Source of the DNA: Klebsiella pneumoniae | GTDB taxonomy: Bacteria > Myxococcota_A > UBA796 > SXON01 | Direction of reading: 5' to 3' | NCBI GenBank assembly: GCA_945861635.1 | Contig: CAMAWH010000010.1 | Location: forward strand, 1 to 64,000 | Length of the DNA stretch: 64,000 bases | Shown: piece after piece, positions 1 through 8,438 of the stretch | Layout of the letters: each line of letters starts with the position of its first letter | Numbering within the stretch: the first letter of the stretch is position 1 | Notes under the pieces: model-generated | Databases searched by the model: none | Told to the model about the DNA's origin: nothing | What the model saw: the letters and a program-made list of their open reading frames with translations, nothing else | Made by a program: the position numbers and the translations under genes

Positions 1-1031
1 CGCGTGGCTACCGCGGCATGGTCAAGCGTGTTCCTATCGGCCCCGTTTCGCTCATCACGCCCTTCAATTTTCCGCTCAATCTCGTGGCCCACAAAGTTGC
101 CCCTGCGATTGCCGCGGGCTGCCCGTTCGTCCTCAAACCCGCGCCGCGAACCCCGATAGGCGCGCTGCTGATCGCCGAAGTTCTCGCCGAAACGGACCTG
201 CCTGCCGGTGCATTTTCCGTGATCACCTGTCGCAACGAAGACGCCGGCCCGCTCATCACGGATGACCGGTTCAAGCTGCTCTCCTTCACCGGATCGCGCA
301 TTGGTTGGACGCTCAAAAGTCAGGCGGGCAAGAAAAAAGTAACGCTAGAACTGGGCGGAAATGCGGCGTGCATCGTGGACGCCGACGCCAACATCGAGGA
401 CGCCGTCAACCGGCTGATCATCGGCGCTTTCTACCAGTCGGGCCAGAGCTGTATTTCCGTCCAACGTATTTTGGTTCATGAATCTATTTTGGGCGAGCTG
501 CGCTCGCGCCTCGTGGCCCAAACCAACGCATTGGTACACGGAAACCCGGCACTGGAAACGACGTTCGTCGGACCGATGATCGACGACGGAGAAGCCCGTC
601 GCGTGGAGGCCTGGGTCGATGAAGCGGTGGCTGCGGGGGGTACGGTGCTGTGTGGTGGCACGCGGGAGGGCGCCGTTTATCGTGCGACAATCCTGGAAAA
701 TGTGCCCCATGCGTGTCGGGCCTGGTCGGACGAGGTGTTTGCCCCTGTGGCCTGCATCGAAGGGTTCAGCGACTTCAAGGACGCGATGCGCGTCGTGAAC
801 GACAGCGCGTTTGGCCTGCAGGTCGGCGTTTTCACACGCGACCTGTACCGCGCACTCGACGCTTGGGATGAGCTGGATGTCGGCGGCGTCATCGTCGGCG
901 ATGTTCCAAGCTGGCGCGTGGACCACATGCCCTACGGCGGCGTCAAGGATTCCGGCCTCGGCCGAGAAGGCGTGCGGTACGCCATCGAAGACATGATGGA
1001 GCCGCGCCTGCTTGTGATCCGGACGCCGTGA
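1..1031 (+). CDS. aldehyde dehydrogenase family protein, 5' end cut by window edge
   Basis: NAD(P)-dependent oxidation of an aldehyde to the acid. The reading frame is open from base 3, so the true start lies before the window and only the C-terminal two thirds (about 342 residues) are present. Counting from the ATG at base 18, the visible family landmarks are the PFNFPLN segment with the active-site Asn (about 17), the VLKPAP nucleotide-binding Lys (40), the ELGGN general-base Glu (111) and the nucleophile Cys in GQSCISVQR (145). The stop is followed 7 bases later by the GTG of the next gene, so the two are probably co-transcribed. Substrate cannot be read from the sequence. Confidence 0.93.
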   Translation, partial: RGYRGMVKRVPIGPVSLITPFNFPLNLVAHKVAPAIAAGCPFVLKPAPRTPIGALLIAEVLAETDLPAGAFSVITCRNEDAGPLITDDRFKLLSFTGSRIGWTLKSQAGKKKVTLELGGNAACIVDADANIEDAVNRLIIGAFYQSGQSCISVQRILVHESILGELRSRLVAQTNALVHGNPALETTFVGPMIDDGEARRVEAWVDEAVAAGGTVLCGGTREGAVYRATILENVPHACRAWSDEVFAPVACIEGFSDFKDAMRVVNDSAFGLQVGVFTRDLYRALDAWDELDVGGVIVGDVPSWRVDHMPYGGVKDSGLGREGVRYAIEDMMEPRLLVIRTP

Positions 1032-1038
1032 GAGCGGC

Positions 1039-2517
1039 GTGACCGAACGGCACCGCATCGCGGGGATCGTGGCGCTGTGTGCTGCGATCCAGCTGCCCGG
1101 AATGGGCCGGGCCCCCCATTACGACGAGCCGAATTTCCTGCGGTTGGCCTCGGGTGCGACCGTGGACGCATGGCGACCGCACGACGTCATGATCAACTGG
1201 CAAGGCACCGCCGAGCGCGCGTTCGACGTGCTCTCGAACCCCCCTGGCATCGCCTGGTGGCTCGCCCCGTGGCTCCACGCACCGACGTGGACCCTCCGGC
1301 TCACGATGCTGCCGTGGCTGGCGCTGGCCGCCTTCGGCGCGTGGCGCCTCGGGGAGCGCTTCCTGGGAGACGGCGCAAAGGGCGCGCTGGTGCTGCTTCT
1401 GAGCCCCATCGCCATCGTCTCCACCACCGCGCTTACGCCGGACGCACCCCTCTATGCGTTGGTTCTCGCCGGCGTTGGCGGCTACATCCATGCCTCGGAC
1501 CGTGACCGCCCGACCGCCGGCTGGGCGCTGCTCGCCGGCATGGCGGCGATCTTCCGATACAGTGGCCTGTGTGTCATGCCGCTTCTGGGCATGTACGCCG
1601 TTTTACGTGGGCGTTCGCCGGCGACGGCGCTGCTTGCCTGGCTTCCCGCCGCGGGACTCGCACTCCACGATATCCACGCCTACGGCCGCGTACATGTGCT
1701 CGCCATGGGCGCATTTCAGTCCGTGGCGAACACCCCCGCAGATGTGTATCACAAATGTATCGCATCGCTTGCAATGCTAGGTGGAGCCGCACTATTACCG
1801 ATGTATCGCTGGCGGTGGGGGGCGCTGGCGGGGGCGGCGGCGGGCGGAACGGCGGGGTCTGGATGGGGCGTGCAGGGCGTGATTTTTGGAGCGTTGGGGG
1901 GGGCCGCCCTCGGCGGGGCGGTGGCGGACGGACCCGCGCGTGAGGACGGTTGGTTCTTGCGGGCGTGGGCGCTGGGCGGACTCGCGTTCCTGCTGACGCT
2001 ACGGTTCACCGCCGGACGCTATTGGTTGCCCTTCCTCCCGGGCATCGCGCTGGCCCTGCCCGTGAACCCGTGGATGATCGCAGCCGGGGCGACGCTCGGA
2101 GTTGCCCTGGCGACGGATGATGCGGCGAGCGCAAACGCGCAGGAAGCACTGGCGGATGGGCTCACGTTCATCCTCAAGGACGTCGAATCCACCGATCGCA
2201 ACGTCACGGGCCATTGGGGGTGGCAATACGCGATGGAAAAGCGCGGTTGGAAGGAGCTGGACGCCGGTACGCACCCGATGGAAGGCGCGCTGGTCGCCAT
2301 TCCCACGGAAGCATGGCCGCAATCCGTGGTCGCGACATGCGCGACCGTCCTGCGCGAGGCCGAAGCGATGCCCCCACATCCGTGGCTGGTGCGGGGGTAC
2401 AGCCGCCTCGGCGGCGCAAATCTCCACGCCAACTGGATCGCGCCTCATGTCCGCACGATTGCGCCATGGACGTTTGCCTCCGACCCCTACGAGAGAGTCC
2501 GAGTCTGCCAGGAATAG
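1039..2517 (+). CDS. GT39/ArnT-like integral membrane glycosyltransferase
   Basis: 492 residues, GTG start, many hydrophobic helices. The acidic pair in HYDEPNFL (Asp29-Glu30), directly after the first membrane helix, matches the catalytic loop of GT-C enzymes of the PMT/ArnT type, which move a sugar from a polyprenyl-phosphate donor on the outer face of the inner membrane. Residues around 260-300 are unusually Gly/Ala-rich. The C-terminal 120 residues are soluble and probably periplasmic. It sits immediately behind the aldehyde dehydrogenase and probably shares its transcript. Donor and acceptor are unknown; a generic PMT_2 protein is the safest label. Confidence 0.7.
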   Translation: MTERHRIAGIVALCAAIQLPGMGRAPHYDEPNFLRLASGATVDAWRPHDVMINWQGTAERAFDVLSNPPGIAWWLAPWLHAPTWTLRLTMLPWLALAAFGAWRLGERFLGDGAKGALVLLLSPIAIVSTTALTPDAPLYALVLAGVGGYIHASDRDRPTAGWALLAGMAAIFRYSGLCVMPLLGMYAVLRGRSPATALLAWLPAAGLALHDIHAYGRVHVLAMGAFQSVANTPADVYHKCIASLAMLGGAALLPMYRWRWGALAGAAAGGTAGSGWGVQGVIFGALGGAALGGAVADGPAREDGWFLRAWALGGLAFLLTLRFTAGRYWLPFLPGIALALPVNPWMIAAGATLGVALATDDAASANAQEALADGLTFILKDVESTDRNVTGHWGWQYAMEKRGWKELDAGTHPMEGALVAIPTEAWPQSVVATCATVLREAEAMPPHPWLVRGYSRLGGANLHANWIAPHVRTIAPWTFASDPYERVRVCQE

Positions 2518-2525
2518 GCGGCCGC

Positions 2526-2708
2526 CTACTTGCGGCGTTCCTTCACGATGATTTCGTGCGTTGCGCCGAAGATGCACAACAGGTCGTTGACGGCCAGCCA
2601 CATCCAGCCGCGGTAGCCGACCTCCGGGCCAAGCACGAGCGTGATGCCCAGCGACGCCACGACCCACGTGAACGCCACTGTCCTGCCGAGGTCGAACCGC
2701 GCCGTCAT
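2526..2708 (-). CDS. small two-helix membrane protein, unknown function
   Basis: 60 residues with two hydrophobic stretches (about 10-27 and 33-50) and a basic tail ending KERRK. I do not recognise the family. A longer in-frame reading exists upstream, but its N-terminus is Arg-rich and overlaps the pseudouridine synthase gene. The ATG at 2708 has TATCGT seven bases upstream, matching the leaderless promoter pattern of this window. It is divergent from the RluA gene, with 22 bp between the two start codons. Confidence 0.5.
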   Translation of the reverse strand: MTARFDLGRTVAFTWVVASLGITLVLGPEVGYRGWMWLAVNDLLCIFGATHEIIVKERRK

Positions 2709-2730
2709 TCCCGCCACGATATTCCGCCTC
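2709..2730. promoter_or_regulatory. 22-bp divergent promoter region
   Basis: Lies exactly between the start codons at 2708 (-) and 2731 (+). On the minus strand TATCGT (2716-2721) is 7 bases before the ATG. On the plus strand the overlapping GATATT (2718-2723) is 7 bases before the GTG. The same 22-bp spacing occurs at 9408-9429 and 23785-23806. Both transcripts would be leaderless or nearly so. Confidence 0.5.
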
Positions 2731-3720
2731 GTGGCCACTGACGAACCTGCCCATGATCCGCGTCCGCACCGGGTCGTCATGATTGGTGACCGGGCCGCGG
2801 GGCGCCGCGTCGATGTCTTTCTCTCCCTCCGTTTCTCCGATTGGTCACGCTCTGCTTTTGCGCGTTGGATCCGCGTGGGAGACGTCCGCGTGGACGGGCG
2901 CACGTTGAAGCCGTCCAGCATGCTGCGTGACGGAGAAACCCTCCGTATCTATGTGCCTGGCATTGCGCCGATCGACCTTCCGCCGGAAATGCCAGCCGTC
3001 CTCTACGAGGACGACACGATGATTGCCGTAGACAAACCATCCGGAATGCTGATGCATCCGGTCGGGCAGCGGTACGCCCATGCGTTGGTCGGGCTGGTAC
3101 GACAGGCACGACCGGACGCCCATATCGACCTTTCGCACCGCCTCGACCGGGAAACGTCCGGCGTCGTGCTGCTGACAAAAACCGCCGTGGCCAATGTGCA
3201 CATGAAGAAAATGTTCCAAACGCGAAAGGTGGGCAAAGTCTATTGGGCATTGGTTCGCGGTGTGGTGCCCTGGGACGACGAGACGGCGGACGTTTCGCTC
3301 GGTCATGCCGAGGGGAGCGCGGTGATCTTGCGTCAGGGAAAAAATGACTCCGGCGCCGCTGCAAAAACTGTATTTCGCGTGCTGAAACGGTTGGCCGCGC
3401 ACACGCTGGTGGCGTGCAAGCCCCTGACCGGGCGCACCCACCAAATTCGCGCCCATCTCGAATATCTCGGATACCCCATCCTCGGGGACAAACTCTATGG
3501 CCAAGCGGATGACGTTTTCCTGGAATATCTCGACGCGCGGGCAGGCGAACGGGTGCGCAGCATCATCGGATTCCCACGCCACGCCCTCCACGCGCGCTCC
3601 ATCGCGTTTCCACACCCCGAAACTGGACAGATCATGCGGGTCCGCGCGCCACTGCCCGACGACATGCGGCGCATCGTAGACGGCGGATCGCCGGCCTGGC
3701 CGGCTATATCGGACGGCTGA
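2731..3720 (+). CDS. RluA-family rRNA pseudouridine synthase
   Basis: Isomerises specific uridines of structured RNA, most probably 23S rRNA, to pseudouridine. An S4-like N-terminal domain (about residues 20-75) precedes the catalytic domain. The hallmark HRLDRETSG places the catalytic Asp at residue 139, and GRTHQIRAHLEYLGYPILGD is the second conserved family block. The GTG at 2731 (329 residues) is preferred because it stands 22 bp from the divergent ATG at 2708, like two other pairs here. An ATG at 2779, closer to the S4 domain, is the alternative. Which of RluA, RluC or RluD it replaces cannot be decided. Its 3' end overlaps the convergent aminotransferase gene by 17 bases. Confidence 0.9.
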   Translation: MATDEPAHDPRPHRVVMIGDRAAGRRVDVFLSLRFSDWSRSAFARWIRVGDVRVDGRTLKPSSMLRDGETLRIYVPGIAPIDLPPEMPAVLYEDDTMIAVDKPSGMLMHPVGQRYAHALVGLVRQARPDAHIDLSHRLDRETSGVVLLTKTAVANVHMKKMFQTRKVGKVYWALVRGVVPWDDETADVSLGHAEGSAVILRQGKNDSGAAAKTVFRVLKRLAAHTLVACKPLTGRTHQIRAHLEYLGYPILGDKLYGQADDVFLEYLDARAGERVRSIIGFPRHALHARSIAFPHPETGQIMRVRAPLPDDMRRIVDGGSPAWPAISDG

Positions 3721-4843
3721 GTATCTCCGCAAGGCGCGCGTATTCGGCCGGCGAATTGTAGGCCTGCCCGGAAATACGCACCCACACGCGGTGATCGTAT
3801 TGGGTGAACGGCACCTCGATTCGATGGGCCTCAAACAGGCGCCGGGTCAGCTCAACTCCGTTGCCACCCGACGGGTAGGGAATCGCCGCAATCGAGCCGT
3901 ACAGGGCCCGATCATCCGGGTGCGGGAGCGTCACGCCGAGCGCCTCTGCAATGGCCACGCGACCACCACGGACCAACGCGTGATTATTGGCGCGAACCGC
4001 CTCCCCGCCCAATTCCTCGTAGTGGTCCAACGCGGATGGAATGGCAAGCCATGCCGTCGGATCAAAGGTGCCCGTCCAATCGAACTCCTCGTCCATTCCC
4101 AACCCATATCCGTGCGAAATAACCGTCGGATGCACGCGATCACGCCACTCCGGGGCAACCCAGAGTAGCGCACAGCCCTTGGGGGCGCAGACCCATTTAT
4201 GCAGATTTCCCGTATAGAACGCCGCGCCAAGTTGCTCCAGTTCGAGCGGGACCATCCCGGGAGCATGCGCGCCGTCCACCAATACGGGAATCGACCCGGC
4301 GCGGCGAATGATCTCCGCGACCGGAAAAATAATCGCCGTCGCTGATGTAATGTGGTCGGCGATGATCAATCGTGTTCGCGGGGATATCGCCCGTGCAAAC
4401 GCATCCGCGATCTGCCCAGGATTATCCACCGGAAACGGCACGACTGCGGGTACAAAGACGACGCCGAAACGATCTCCGAGATACCGGACCGCCTGTTTAA
4501 CCGCGTGGTATCCGTGATCGGCGATGATCACCTCGTCGCCGGGGTGCCAATCCATCGCATGAAGAACCGTGTTCACGCCCTGCGTCGCATTGGTCACGAG
4601 CGCCAGGCCGCGTACATCCGCACCGACGAACGACGCCACGCGCGTCCGCACCTCCAGAAGCCGCGCTGGAAGCGAACGGCCAAGAAACTGCACCGGCTCC
4701 GCCTCCATCTCGGCGCGTAAACGCGCTTGCACAGCCAGCACCGTTCTAGGCGTTGCACCAAAACTTCCGTGATTCAGGTAGGACACGGAAGGGTCGAGCG
4801 CCCATCGGGCACGAATCACATCGGAGCCAGTTTGCCAGATCAT
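3704..4843 (-). CDS. class V aminotransferase (isopenicillin N epimerase-like)
   Basis: PLP-dependent fold-type I enzyme of 379 residues. Visible landmarks are YLNHGSFGATP at 22-32 (substrate end), the TNATQGVN loop (84-91), the PLP-pyridine Asp and nearby His in LVDGAHAPG (Asp190, His193), and the Schiff-base Lys in GNLHKW (Lys216). This arrangement is that of the isopenicillin N epimerase/cysteine desulfurase-like subgroup. No penicillin genes are nearby, so the product name should not be taken literally. The ATG at 4843 is chosen because TATCGA lies six bases upstream. The longer frame to 4924 runs into the divergent gene. Confidence 0.85.
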   Translation of the reverse strand: MIWQTGSDVIRARWALDPSVSYLNHGSFGATPRTVLAVQARLRAEMEAEPVQFLGRSLPARLLEVRTRVASFVGADVRGLALVTNATQGVNTVLHAMDWHPGDEVIIADHGYHAVKQAVRYLGDRFGVVFVPAVVPFPVDNPGQIADAFARAISPRTRLIIADHITSATAIIFPVAEIIRRAGSIPVLVDGAHAPGMVPLELEQLGAAFYTGNLHKWVCAPKGCALLWVAPEWRDRVHPTVISHGYGLGMDEEFDWTGTFDPTAWLAIPSALDHYEELGGEAVRANNHALVRGGRVAIAEALGVTLPHPDDRALYGSIAAIPYPSGGNGVELTRRLFEAHRIEVPFTQYDHRVWVRISGQAYNSPAEYARLAEILSRPI

Positions 4844-4884
4844 CCAATGTCGATAGCACGCAGCCGGTGTCTTACAAGTCAGCC
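4844..4884. promoter_or_regulatory. divergent promoter region with start-proximal -10 elements
   Basis: Minus strand: TATCGA (4850-4855), six bases, ATG 4843. Plus strand: TACAAG (4873-4878), six bases, ATG 4885. The sixth base is not T in either, so the matches are partial, but TA is at -12/-11 in both. No Shine-Dalgarno sequence is visible. Confidence 0.4.
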
Positions 4885-5691
4885 ATGCTGCCCGCCTTAC
4901 TCCTCCTCCTCTTGGCGCCGGCATCCGCGGCGGACCCGAGCTTCGAGGGCGCCCAGAAACCCGGACTCAGGCCGCTCGCGCCGATCACGACGCTATCCGC
5001 CGAATTCGGCGGCGCCTGGATTTTCGGCAACACGGTTGCGTACACGCTGAACGGGGCCGCCCGAGGCGCCCACCGATGGAAAAGCAACCAACTCTCCGCC
5101 CGCGTTGGCGCCATGGTGGGGCGAGCGGTAGCCGACACCGACGGAGACGGTCACTTGTCCAAGGCCGAACGATCGGCGGGCGAGGCAGAAACGGCAAGGC
5201 GGTACGAAGCCGAGGCGCGGTACGACCGGTTCTTCGGGACACGAGACAGCCTGTACGTCCTGACCGGCGGATTTGCAGATCGTTTCGCCGGGTATGACGG
5301 GCAGGTTCACAGCCAGTTGGGGATCTCGCACGCCTTTATCCGGATGAAAACTGCGACATTATTCATGGAGGCGGGCGCCGACATTGCGCGGGAGGATTTT
5401 ATCCAAGGCGTTTCCCCCAACGCGCAAACCGTTGTATCGCCGCGGATATTGGTCGGCGGGGGTTACTCGTTCAACCCCGCCGTCCGCCTCGACAATCAGG
5501 TGGAGATATTAGAAAATCTACTGAAACGTGAGGATCTCCGATTGAAAGAAACGGCGTCTCTCACCGCCGCTCTTTCCAACAAACTCTCCATGCGGCTCGC
5601 GTACACGCTCGCGTTCGACAACGATCCCGTCGAGGGCTTTGAACCCGTAGACCAGAGCACGGTGGTCACGCTTGTTGCGAGCTTGCTGTGA
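4885..5691 (+). CDS. outer-membrane beta-barrel protein, DUF481 (YdiY-like)
   Basis: 268 residues with a clear signal peptide (MLPALLLLLLAPASA, then ADP). The rest alternates polar and hydrophobic residues like a barrel and resembles DUF481/YdiY, a putative salt-induced outer-membrane protein. An EF-hand-like loop (DTDGDGHLSKAE) is inserted near residue 83, which suggests calcium binding. The chain ends on a hydrophobic strand. Its stop overlaps the GTG of the next gene (GTGA), so the two barrel-like products are translationally coupled. Confidence 0.65.
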   Translation: MLPALLLLLLAPASAADPSFEGAQKPGLRPLAPITTLSAEFGGAWIFGNTVAYTLNGAARGAHRWKSNQLSARVGAMVGRAVADTDGDGHLSKAERSAGEAETARRYEAEARYDRFFGTRDSLYVLTGGFADRFAGYDGQVHSQLGISHAFIRMKTATLFMEAGADIAREDFIQGVSPNAQTVVSPRILVGGGYSFNPAVRLDNQVEILENLLKREDLRLKETASLTAALSNKLSMRLAYTLAFDNDPVEGFEPVDQSTVVTLVASLL

Positions 5692-6884
5692 CGGGCGAAT
5701 TGGCCGTGGCCGCCTACGTCGGCGCGGTCTCGCCGCAAATCGAGGATCAGGCGGTCCACGGCGAATTCGCCGCCGGTGGCACCCTGCGGCTGCGGTACGG
5801 ACCCCGATGGGCGCTGGAACTGCAAATGGGCAGCGCCGGCACAGCCCTCGATCCGCGCGCCGAAGTGCTCTACTTCGTGGGAAATCCCAGCGCCGATATT
5901 GTCGCATTTCTTGCCCTGGGAGCGGGGAGCGTGGTGGGCGAAGCCCGGAGCGATGGATTGGTTCAGGGCGGCATCGGCCTCGAGTTTGCGCTATTTTCCG
6001 TGCTTGATCTGCGCGTGGACGGGAGGTACCGGTACGGCGGCGATTCCGGCTCCGCGCTTTTATTTACCATCGGTCCAGAGCTGCACACCGTCCGCGCCTA
6101 CGATATCGATCATGACGGCGTTCCGGACCATGCCGACCGCTGCCCGAAGGCGGGCGAGGATTTGGACGGATACGCGGATGAGGACGGCTGCCCGGACCCG
6201 GATAACGACCGTGACGGCGTCATCGACGCCGCGGATACGTGTCGTGACAGTGCCGAAGATCACGACGGTTTCCTCGATTCGGACGGGTGTCCAGAACCCG
6301 ACAACGACGCCGATTCGCTAGCGGATGCCCGCGATGCCTGCGCCAACCAACCCGAGGATAAGGATGGGTTTCAGGATCTCGACGGGTGCCCGGACGTTGA
6401 CAACGACACCGACGCAATCCTCGACGTTGCAGATCGCTGTCCAAACGTCCCAGAAGACGCCGACGGCTGGGAGGACGACGATGGCTGCCCCGACCCGGAT
6501 AATGACGGGGATGGCGTCGGGGACCGCTTCGATGCCGCGCCGAACGCGCCCGAAAATCTAAATTTCTTCGAGGACGAAGATGGCGTGCCGGAGGTTCTTC
6601 CCCCCGTGCTTGACCGATTTCTGGGGTCGATTCCGAAAATACGTTTCTCGCGTCGCCAGCTGACGGAACGCGCCGCCGACACGCTGGAGTTGTTGGGGAC
6701 CGTTCTCGGCCAGTATCCATCCGTACACCTGTCCATTCGCGTCAGCGCACCCGACGTGGGAGAGGCCAATGATCGCGCGCTTACCCTTGCGGCAACGCTG
6801 GTCGAACTCGGCGTCAGGGCCGATCGATTGGAGCCGGCGGGGCTGGCGGGAGCGGAGGGAGTCACCTTCGCGCTGGTGCCGTGA
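5688..6884 (+). CDS. barrel protein with thrombospondin type 3 repeats and degenerate OmpA-like end
   Basis: 398 residues, GTG start overlapping the upstream stop. Residues 1-135 look like outer-membrane beta strands. About 140-290 is a run of Asp-rich calcium-binding repeats of the TSP3 type (patterns such as DxDxDGxxDxxDxCP). The C-terminal ~100 residues follow the OmpA-like fold pattern but lack the usual GHTD and NxxLSxxRA peptidoglycan-binding residues. No signal peptide is evident at the coupled GTG, which is odd for a surface protein. Either export is unusual or the start is mis-assigned. It probably acts with the DUF481 partner at the outer membrane. Confidence 0.6.
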   Translation: MTGELAVAAYVGAVSPQIEDQAVHGEFAAGGTLRLRYGPRWALELQMGSAGTALDPRAEVLYFVGNPSADIVAFLALGAGSVVGEARSDGLVQGGIGLEFALFSVLDLRVDGRYRYGGDSGSALLFTIGPELHTVRAYDIDHDGVPDHADRCPKAGEDLDGYADEDGCPDPDNDRDGVIDAADTCRDSAEDHDGFLDSDGCPEPDNDADSLADARDACANQPEDKDGFQDLDGCPDVDNDTDAILDVADRCPNVPEDADGWEDDDGCPDPDNDGDGVGDRFDAAPNAPENLNFFEDEDGVPEVLPPVLDRFLGSIPKIRFSRRQLTERAADTLELLGTVLGQYPSVHLSIRVSAPDVGEANDRALTLAATLVELGVRADRLEPAGLAGAEGVTFALVP

Positions 6885-6886
6885 GT

Positions 6887-8392
6887 TCATTTGGCGAGGT
6901 CAAGCCGCAGTTTGGCGGCTTCACCCAGGTACCGCGTTGTCCGCACCTGAATATTCGCAGGGACGGCTGGCGCCGCCGCGATTTCCTGATCGAGGAGGGC
7001 CAGCGCGCCAGCGCGATCACCCGTTTGCGCCAACGCACGCGCCAACGTCATCGCCGCGCGGAGGCGTTGGTCTCCGAAGGCCGTTCGGAGCGCATCTCTC
7101 GCGGCCGAAACGGCTCCGCCAGCATCTCCCGCGTCCAACTGAATGCGCGCAAAATAATAATGAAATGTAAACTCATTCGGAAAGTGCACGCGGTACCGCT
7201 GGAGCAACGCCAGCGCCTGCGGAAGTTCGGCAACGCCCGCGTACAAATCCGCAAGAAAACTCACCTGTCCACGGTCATGGGCGGGATCACCCGTCAGCGT
7301 CGATAGCACCATGGAAATCGCAGCCGCACGCATCAGCCGGGCCTCATCCGGTCGGGTATTTTCGATGGTTTCCGCGATCTGATTGAGACAGTCGGCAGCA
7401 TCCGACGGTCCGAGCCGGGCCACCAACGGGGCCGCCTGCGTCCAGAGGTCGGGGGAAACCGTCAATGCGGCAAGCAGCCAGGCTCCCGGTGCCAGTTCAT
7501 GATTGTGCGGTGCGAGCGCGTGGGCAACCAACCAGGACGCGTCCGCCTTATTTTCTTCGACGACCAACCGCGCGACCCGTAGATCCTCCCCATCGACAGC
7601 GCCGTCAAAATACGCCTTTGCGGCTTCCGGCTTCTGGGCTTCCGCAAGGCGACGCGCCGCCCGGGCCAGCGCGGCCCCATCCATCGCACCTCGTACAGAC
7701 CCTCCCTCCAACTGCCACAACGGCACGGCCTCCCCCAATCCCGCCAGCCACGCCTTCGTGGGCGCCTCTCCCGGGTATCCGACCAATCGCGCAACCTCGT
7801 TCCCCGCGCTGTCCACCGCGATCATCGTGGGGTATCCGCCGACCGCGTACCGGCTTTTCAGCGGCCAGGACTCCGGTCGATCCACGTCCACGGCTTCCAC
7901 GGGAAGCGCGGCGAAAAGGGCGGCGTCCGCCGGGTCATGAAGCACTTCCGCCGCAAGGAGGTTGCAGGGTGGGCACCATACGGCGGTGAAGTCATAGAGT
8001 TGGACGGCCGTGCCCGTTTGTGGTGCCGGAAGCACAACGGCGGCAAGCGCCAGCGGAATTCGGCCGGCATGCCCGCGCAGATCCCCGCCGCCCGTCCAGC
8101 GGACGTTGGAACACGTCGTGTCGGTACAGAACGCAATCGAGAGTTCCACATCCCAACGTCCGTGATCCAGAATGAAATCGCGGTCGAGGGCGGAACGACC
8201 GCTCAACAGGATGCGTTTCTCGGGGTTCGTGGCCCGCTGAATCATGAGTTGTACCGGGGCATCCGGAGAGACGTGCGTGCCCGCTGGTGGGTGCACCTCA
8301 AGTCGGGCGACTCCGGACTTCCAGATCAACGTCGCCGAGCCCTCGTCCGCGTGTGCCGCGCACACCCACAGGCCCATCGCCCACACGATCAT
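6887..8392 (-). CDS. secreted thioredoxin-like protein with TPR C-terminus
   Basis: 501 residues from the ATG at 8392, giving signal peptide MIVWAMGLWVCAAHA. A DsbD-gamma/thioredoxin-like domain spans roughly 125-240, with redox motif WCPPC (Cys140, Cys143) and a cis-Pro context GGYPTMI. Two further Cys (FCTDTTC) lie just before it. The second half is Ala-rich helical repeat, TPR-like. Role: probably periplasmic thiol reduction or delivery to a partner held by the TPR part. The ATG lies 7 bases from a parS-like palindrome; an earlier in-frame ATG at 8488 gives a poor signal peptide. It follows the 9407-8439 gene on the same strand. Confidence 0.7.
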   Translation of the reverse strand: MIVWAMGLWVCAAHADEGSATLIWKSGVARLEVHPPAGTHVSPDAPVQLMIQRATNPEKRILLSGRSALDRDFILDHGRWDVELSIAFCTDTTCSNVRWTGGGDLRGHAGRIPLALAAVVLPAPQTGTAVQLYDFTAVWCPPCNLLAAEVLHDPADAALFAALPVEAVDVDRPESWPLKSRYAVGGYPTMIAVDSAGNEVARLVGYPGEAPTKAWLAGLGEAVPLWQLEGGSVRGAMDGAALARAARRLAEAQKPEAAKAYFDGAVDGEDLRVARLVVEENKADASWLVAHALAPHNHELAPGAWLLAALTVSPDLWTQAAPLVARLGPSDAADCLNQIAETIENTRPDEARLMRAAAISMVLSTLTGDPAHDRGQVSFLADLYAGVAELPQALALLQRYRVHFPNEFTFHYYFARIQLDAGDAGGAVSAARDALRTAFGDQRLRAAMTLARALAQTGDRAGALALLDQEIAAAPAVPANIQVRTTRYLGEAAKLRLDLAK

Positions 8393-8399
8393 GGCGATG

Positions 8400-8415
8400 T
8401 GTTCCACGTGGAACG
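8400..8415. other. parS-like ParB-binding site
   Basis: TGTTCCACGTGGAACG, containing the perfect 14-bp palindrome GTTCCACGTGGAAC (8401-8414). This matches the parS core known for Myxococcus and related bacteria. It lies just upstream of the thioredoxin-like gene start. A second copy is at 59498-59513. A palindrome of this length is not expected twice by chance in 64 kb. Confidence 0.75.
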
Positions 8416-8438
8416 CCGGCGCGCGCAGCCGACACCGC

